Source: Jimgerdemannia flammicorona (taxonomy: Eukaryota > Mucoromycota > Endogonomycetes > Endogonales > Endogonaceae). Taken from it: a stretch of DNA of 21,482 nt. Position numbers and translations under genes: made by a program. The DNA is taken from assembly GCA_003990745.1 (NCBI GenBank), contig RBNI01001647.1, forward strand, positions 1 to 21,482, written 5' to 3'. The notes beneath the pieces are model-generated. The model saw only the letters and a program-made list of their open reading frames with translations, did no database searches and had not been told where the DNA came from. This document shows, one piece after another, positions 17,651 to 21,482 of this stretch; position 1 is the stretch's first letter; every line of letters starts with the position of its first letter.

Positions 17651-18250
17651 GTAATAGTTATCATAATATCATATTTCTATTAGAGAGAGGGGTTCTTCAG
17701 AGAGACCCATTGTCCCCTATTCTATATGCTCTATCACTAGAGCTATTGATAGACAGAATTTGTCACAAGATGGCTGGGCTCTCAGTTTTTGGAATAGTAT
17801 AGAAGATTGTAATCTTTACTAATAATATAGTAATAAGACTTAGCTTATTGCTAATGTTCAAGTACTGAGAGAGATTATAGAATAGTATAAGGAGTATTCT
17901 GGGGTAAAGCTCTACTAGTATAAGTGTGAGATAGTAATACTAATTAATAGACTAGTGGGTGAAGATATCATTAGAACAATTGTCTCTACTGGAGAAGTCA
18001 TATAGTATCTGAGTATCTTCTTATCAGTATATAGATCTGTTCTGTCTAAGGTCTGGTAGAAGAGAAGGATAGCTAATTGGGGAGCATCCCTTCTGAGCTA
18101 AGGGAGATATCATATCTCTTTGGCTGGGCAGATATTGATACTGAATATTTACTAATTACCAAAACTATAGTATTTGACTTATTATATAGATATTCTGATA
18201 TAGATAGTAAAGATATTATTGAAGATAGTTAAGGAATAGATCTAGACTAA
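17651..18250 (+). pseudogene. LINE reverse transcriptase, motif B to thumb, active site lost
   Basis: The frame reads IIFLLERGVLQRDPLSPILY, then LELLIDRICHKMAGLSVFG, then VIFTNNIVIRLS at the place of the F/YADD box (17815-17826). Both catalytic Asp codons are now AAT (Asn) and the Ala is ACT, three G-to-A changes in four codons. Beyond a frameshift, the QVLREII-EQYKEYSGVKLY region and a Cys-containing KCEIVIL stretch match the usual post-active-site part of LINE RT. Many stops follow. Confidence 0.8.
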
Positions 18251-19429
18251 AAGATATTATCAGATCAAGTGGGAGATTTTAGCAATACTAGTAAACTAAA
18301 AGAGTCTTAGTTTCGTAGACCTCTCTAAGAAGCTATATTGTCTGAGAGCTTGGTGATTAAAGTAGGCTATTGAACTACAGGGTGATAGATAGGTACCCTT
18401 ATTGTAATATATTTGAGAGATGATATTTTTCCACAGAGACTTTTTAGATAATCTACTATTATTAGTCAGACTGGAAAGCAGTAGATACTTATGATATAGA
18501 GGCTTCTGGTGGAGGGTGGTGGATTGTATACACTGCATTAAGTTATACTAGTATGGTACTGGAGAAGAGATGTATTAGGGTCTAGTGATATAGTAATGAG
18601 ATAGGTTACTGTTGGATAATTTATTATTAATAGACTTTGACATTAGTACTAGAGTAGAGTGCCAAAGAGATATAGGACAGAATTTGTAGTTTATGAGCTA
18701 ACAGACAGCTGGAATTGACAAGTAGTAGAACTAGGCAGTAGTCTGATCCTAGAGTACTGAGGTATAGTAGTGAATTTCTCTAAAGTTCTGTGTAGTGTAG
18801 TGATATTTGTTATAAAGAAATATTATATTGAACTTTCAGTCAAGTTACTTGATAGATAGCAGGTACTTTGATTGTAAGGAGTATTATAGTATAGAGAAGG
18901 AGAGATACTTTATAGAGATGTCTGAATATTGGCTAGATAAGTGTGAGATTCTTAGAGACTTCTGGATAGTAGTTAGATATTATTTGGGAGTAGTAAGAAG
19001 AGAGAATAATGAGAGCAGACAGTGGGATAATTTGAGAGAGTGATTGATAGGTTATATTAGTAATGAGTAGCTCATAGATAAGTAGGTTTTAGTAGTATAA
19101 ATAGAGTTAGCTAGATACTAGTTATATATGTTTGAGGAGAGAAGGTGGATGAGTTTAGAGGAGTATTTGGTAAAGTGAGAAGAGTTGTTAGAAGAGGTTA
19201 TTTCAGGCTAGTGGGTGGGGTGGAGCTCTCAAAGAGGTCATTATTACTATCTAATAGTGGAGATTTATAAGTGGAGTAGGAAGAGAGTTATGATAGTTAA
19301 TGATCAGATGGCCTTTCATTATAAAGAGATAGAGAGTAGTCCCCAGAAGGAGATTGGTTAAGGATGAGATTATTGTATTATATTAAAGATGAATAGATTT
19401 GATAATAAAGAAGTCTAAGAGACTATAAT
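18251..19429 (+). pseudogene. Remainder of LINE ORF2 C-terminus and 3' UTR, unrecognisable
   Basis: The sequence stays rich in TAG, TAT and AGA triplets with stops in every frame. Small open stretches such as 18828-19043 show no family signature. Position between the LINE RT and the A-rich tail is the only ground for the assignment. Confidence 0.45.
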
Positions 19430-19440
19430 AAAAAAAAAAA

Positions 19441-20690
19441 TAAAAATAAAAATGAAAATAATTAAGTTAATTTAGTATATTTTCTCTTTATTTATATAAT
19501 TACTATTATTATTTATATATCTTTTTCTTCTATTTATCTTATTTTCATATCTTTAATATATATATTATATATACTTATTCTATATTATTAATACTTATAA
19601 AATATCTATTATTATAACTATATCAATACTTATTCTATATCACTTTTATAATTAACTATAATATATAAATATCTCTATAATTTATTAAATAAACCTCAGT
19701 AAATGTTTATTAGTTATTATAAAGAAAGAGTTTGAAGTGTAAAATCTAATAATATATTCTATGTCTAAGAGAATAAATGATTTTAGGAAATAATACCATC
19801 TAGAGTAGAGTTAAAGATGACAAATCTCTCTTATTACTAAAACCACATCTCAATATTCTATTATTCTAAAAAATAGATTATATAAACTAAAAATAAATAA
19901 ATCAAATAGTAGTTATAGTTAAAAATAGTATTACTATATATATTATAAGAATATACTATATAAATAATCTAGTGATATATTAAGCTATATATCAGCAAAC
20001 TAGAGATATAAAATAATATAATATTTTGGAGACTCAACTGAGAACATTCTTTTAAAAACTTTTAAAGGACTTAGTAAGTTATAGTTGAGATATAGAAGAT
20101 ATTATCACTAGTTATCAGAAACTCAGGATTAGCAATAGTTCTCTTTAACTCAAAAGATAGCTCTTAAAGTTATCAAGAAATTCTTCTATAAGACTAATAG
20201 TCAAAAAACTACTATTAGTTAAGAAACTACTAATTGAAGTATTATAGAATACTTGGAAAGACAGATAGAGTAAAGTAGTAATTATTTATTAATATTAGCT
20301 TATATATTTTTATACATATATATTGATAATATTTATAATATAATATAGTCAGACTATCATATATTGAGATACTATAACTAAAATCTAAGATATTTCAATA
20401 CTCTTATTTAATAAGTTATGTGTCTCAGAATATAAACTAATTATAACTAACTGGATGCTATCTTGATAACTGAAAAAGGTTCAAATTTCCTACTTATAAG
20501 ATTAAAAATAGGTCAATAGAGTATTAAGAATAGAAATTCTAAGTAATACTAATAAGGATTACTCATAACTAGATGAAACTATTAATGTTGATAGATAGAT
20601 ATATATGTATACAATATGCAAGATGTAGTAGTAGGCTTTATAGTACTCTGAAAAACTTTATATTATTATCCATATTGTTGTTAGTATTAT
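19441..20690. other. Very AT-rich sequence, no gene seen
   Basis: Dominated by TATATA, ATTA and TAAT runs, with stops in all frames and hardly any CpG. I see no coding, RNA or repeat signature that I can support. It may be an old transposon, including the 3' end and LTR of the copia remnant to its right. Confidence 0.6.
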
Positions 20691-20699
20691 TACTTGCTA

Positions 20700-20762
20700 C
20701 TTGCTAGTATAGAATTATCTCTTGCTAGTATATAGTTTCTATTTGCTAATATAGAATTACTT
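20700..20762. repeat. Three tandem 21-bp units
   Basis: Imperfect units start at 20700, 20721 and 20742, each beginning C/T-TTGCTAGTATA or TTGCTAATATA. They lie just beyond the 3' end of the copia coding remnant, possibly in its LTR or untranslated region. Confidence 0.6.
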
Positions 20763-20799
20763 ATAAGTCACATTTATTATATATATAAGTCAAACTTTA

Positions 20800-21425
20800 A
20801 CTTTGAAAGACTTTAGCTAATGAATCTGCTATTATATACTCTATTAGAGTATATTCAGGATATAAGCACCATTTTCCATATATTTCTATATAAAATAATA
20901 TTATATATATATTAATATACTTTAGTCTCGTATGATATAAAGAGTTCTTTGCCATAGTAATTCTATATAGATTGATTGTCTTGTTGGAGTAGTATAGAGT
21001 TCTATTGATTATATTCTAACTCTTTTAGTAGTTCCTGAAGTTATATAGCTTCCTTTATTACAATAGACAATACTTAATACTTCATATATATAGATGATAT
21101 ATTTACTAAAGATTGCTTATATATTTGCTATAAAATGAGAGATATCTGATCATAGATCATCTGTTATCTAGGTCATTAGCTCAATTAGTATTATATATAT
21201 ACCAAATGATCTTATAGTACTCCTGCTTGATCTGTACTATTTAAATATAGCATATAGTATACTATATCTTTAAAATATTTGAAAATGTACTTGATTGCTA
21301 TACAATGCAAATTGTTATAATAGGATGAGTATATATTATATTACTTTATTGACTACATATGATATATTGGTTCTCATCCTAAGTATAAGATATATGAGGG
21401 AACCCACAGCTTATCAATAGATATA
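20800..21425 (-). pseudogene. Ty1/copia pol remnant (RT-RNase H junction and RNase H)
   Basis: Reading the minus strand from 21410: AVGSLIYLILRMRTNISYVV, the typical copia stretch after RT. After a frameshift come AIKYIFKYFKDIVYYML (family: AIKRI-RYLKGT) and ANDLDNR, followed by SMIRYL (RNase H D-W-A--DDRRS region), LQELLKELEYNQ, and at 20829-20811 ADSLAK (family ADxLTK), the end of copia pol. Stops are numerous and the base composition is extremely AT-rich, so no long open frame remains. The element would extend to the right, beyond the poly-T run. Confidence 0.75.
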
Positions 21426-21427
21426 TT

Positions 21428-21431
<4 letters not shown>

Positions 21432-21467
<36 letters not shown>

Positions 21468-21482
21468 TTTTTTTTTTTTTTT
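21432..21482. other. Poly-T tract at the window end
   Basis: About 50 T with a single A at 21466, directly after copia sequence. It could be the poly-A tail of a minus-strand LINE lying to the right and inserted in the copia element, or a homopolymer at an assembly edge. Confidence 0.5.

Larger units (their letters stand above)
17651..19440 (+). mobile_element. LINE copy 2, 3' portion, AT-rich and heavily mutated
   Basis: Its first bases align to position 3831 of LINE copy 1 (GTAATGGTCACCGAGG against GTAATAGTTATCATAA), and homology runs through motif B and beyond the point where copy 1 ends. Because the two overlap by about 130 bases, this is a second copy and not the continuation of the first. 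C and G are strongly depleted. An A run at 19430-19440 followed by TAAAAATAAAAATG probably marks the poly-A tail and 3' end. Confidence 0.8.

Noticed and set aside
18296..19043. Small open frames at 18296-18538 (minus) and 18828-19043 (plus).
   Set aside because: Short, AT-driven composition, no motif; expected by chance in this LINE remnant.
17651..19440. The right-hand LINE as the continuation of the left-hand LINE, split by nested insertions.
   Set aside because: Both contain the NGxxxxxFxLxRGV to DPLSPIL region, so they overlap by ~130 bases and differ greatly in composition.
19710..20250. A possible helix-turn-helix or Tc1/mariner-like transposase trace in the plus strand.
   Set aside because: Only short, stop-interrupted fragments with vague resemblance; no DDE/D motif or terminal inverted repeats.

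Overview
This window is a nest of decayed retrotransposons. I found no host gene, tRNA, rRNA or CRISPR array. It looks like a repeat island of a filamentous fungus: the elements are a LINE, Ty3/gypsy chromoviruses (one with a clear chromodomain) and a copia remnant, and they are inactivated mainly by C-to-T and G-to-A changes (CGA to TGA, CAA/CAG to TAA/TAG, active-site D to N), as expected from repeat-induced point mutation or from deamination of methylated cytosine. The phylum cannot be read from the sequence.

Layout: (1) 1-3962, plus strand, a LINE copy with an ORF1-like region, an APE-type endonuclease and a reverse transcriptase cut off just after the RGVxQxDPLSP motif. (2) 3963-7313, plus strand, a Ty3/gypsy element (A) with a ~0.4 kb 5' LTR, primer site, Gag with zinc knuckle, dUTPase, protease and RT; it stops before RNase H and has no 3' LTR. 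(3) 7314-17650, minus strand, a full-length ~10.3 kb chromovirus (B): two ~2.05 kb LTRs, primer site, polypurine tract and one unbroken gag-dUTPase-protease-RT-RNase H-integrase-chromodomain frame of ~2,030 codons with about 30 in-frame stops and no frameshift. (4) 17651-~19440, plus strand, the 3' part of a second, much more AT-rich LINE copy. (5) ~19440-21482, very AT-rich, ending in a minus-strand Ty1/copia RNase H remnant and a poly-T run.

The most unusual part is element B. Each LTR carries a sense-strand reading frame of ~365 codons for an acidic, Pro/Tyr-rich protein of unknown family with PPxY motifs. It lies between two TATA-like boxes, in what is probably U3. The full-length RNA would start at the inner TATA box, run through primer site and gag-pol, and end at the AATAAA of the 3' LTR; the LTR frame would be expressed from the outer TATA box or from a subgenomic RNA. 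Both gypsy elements place a dUTPase between the Gag zinc knuckle and the protease.

The two flanks of B come from different hosts (element A on the left, LINE copy 2 on the right) and show no target-site duplication, so the locus is rearranged: probably by recombination between two B insertions, or by an assembly join.
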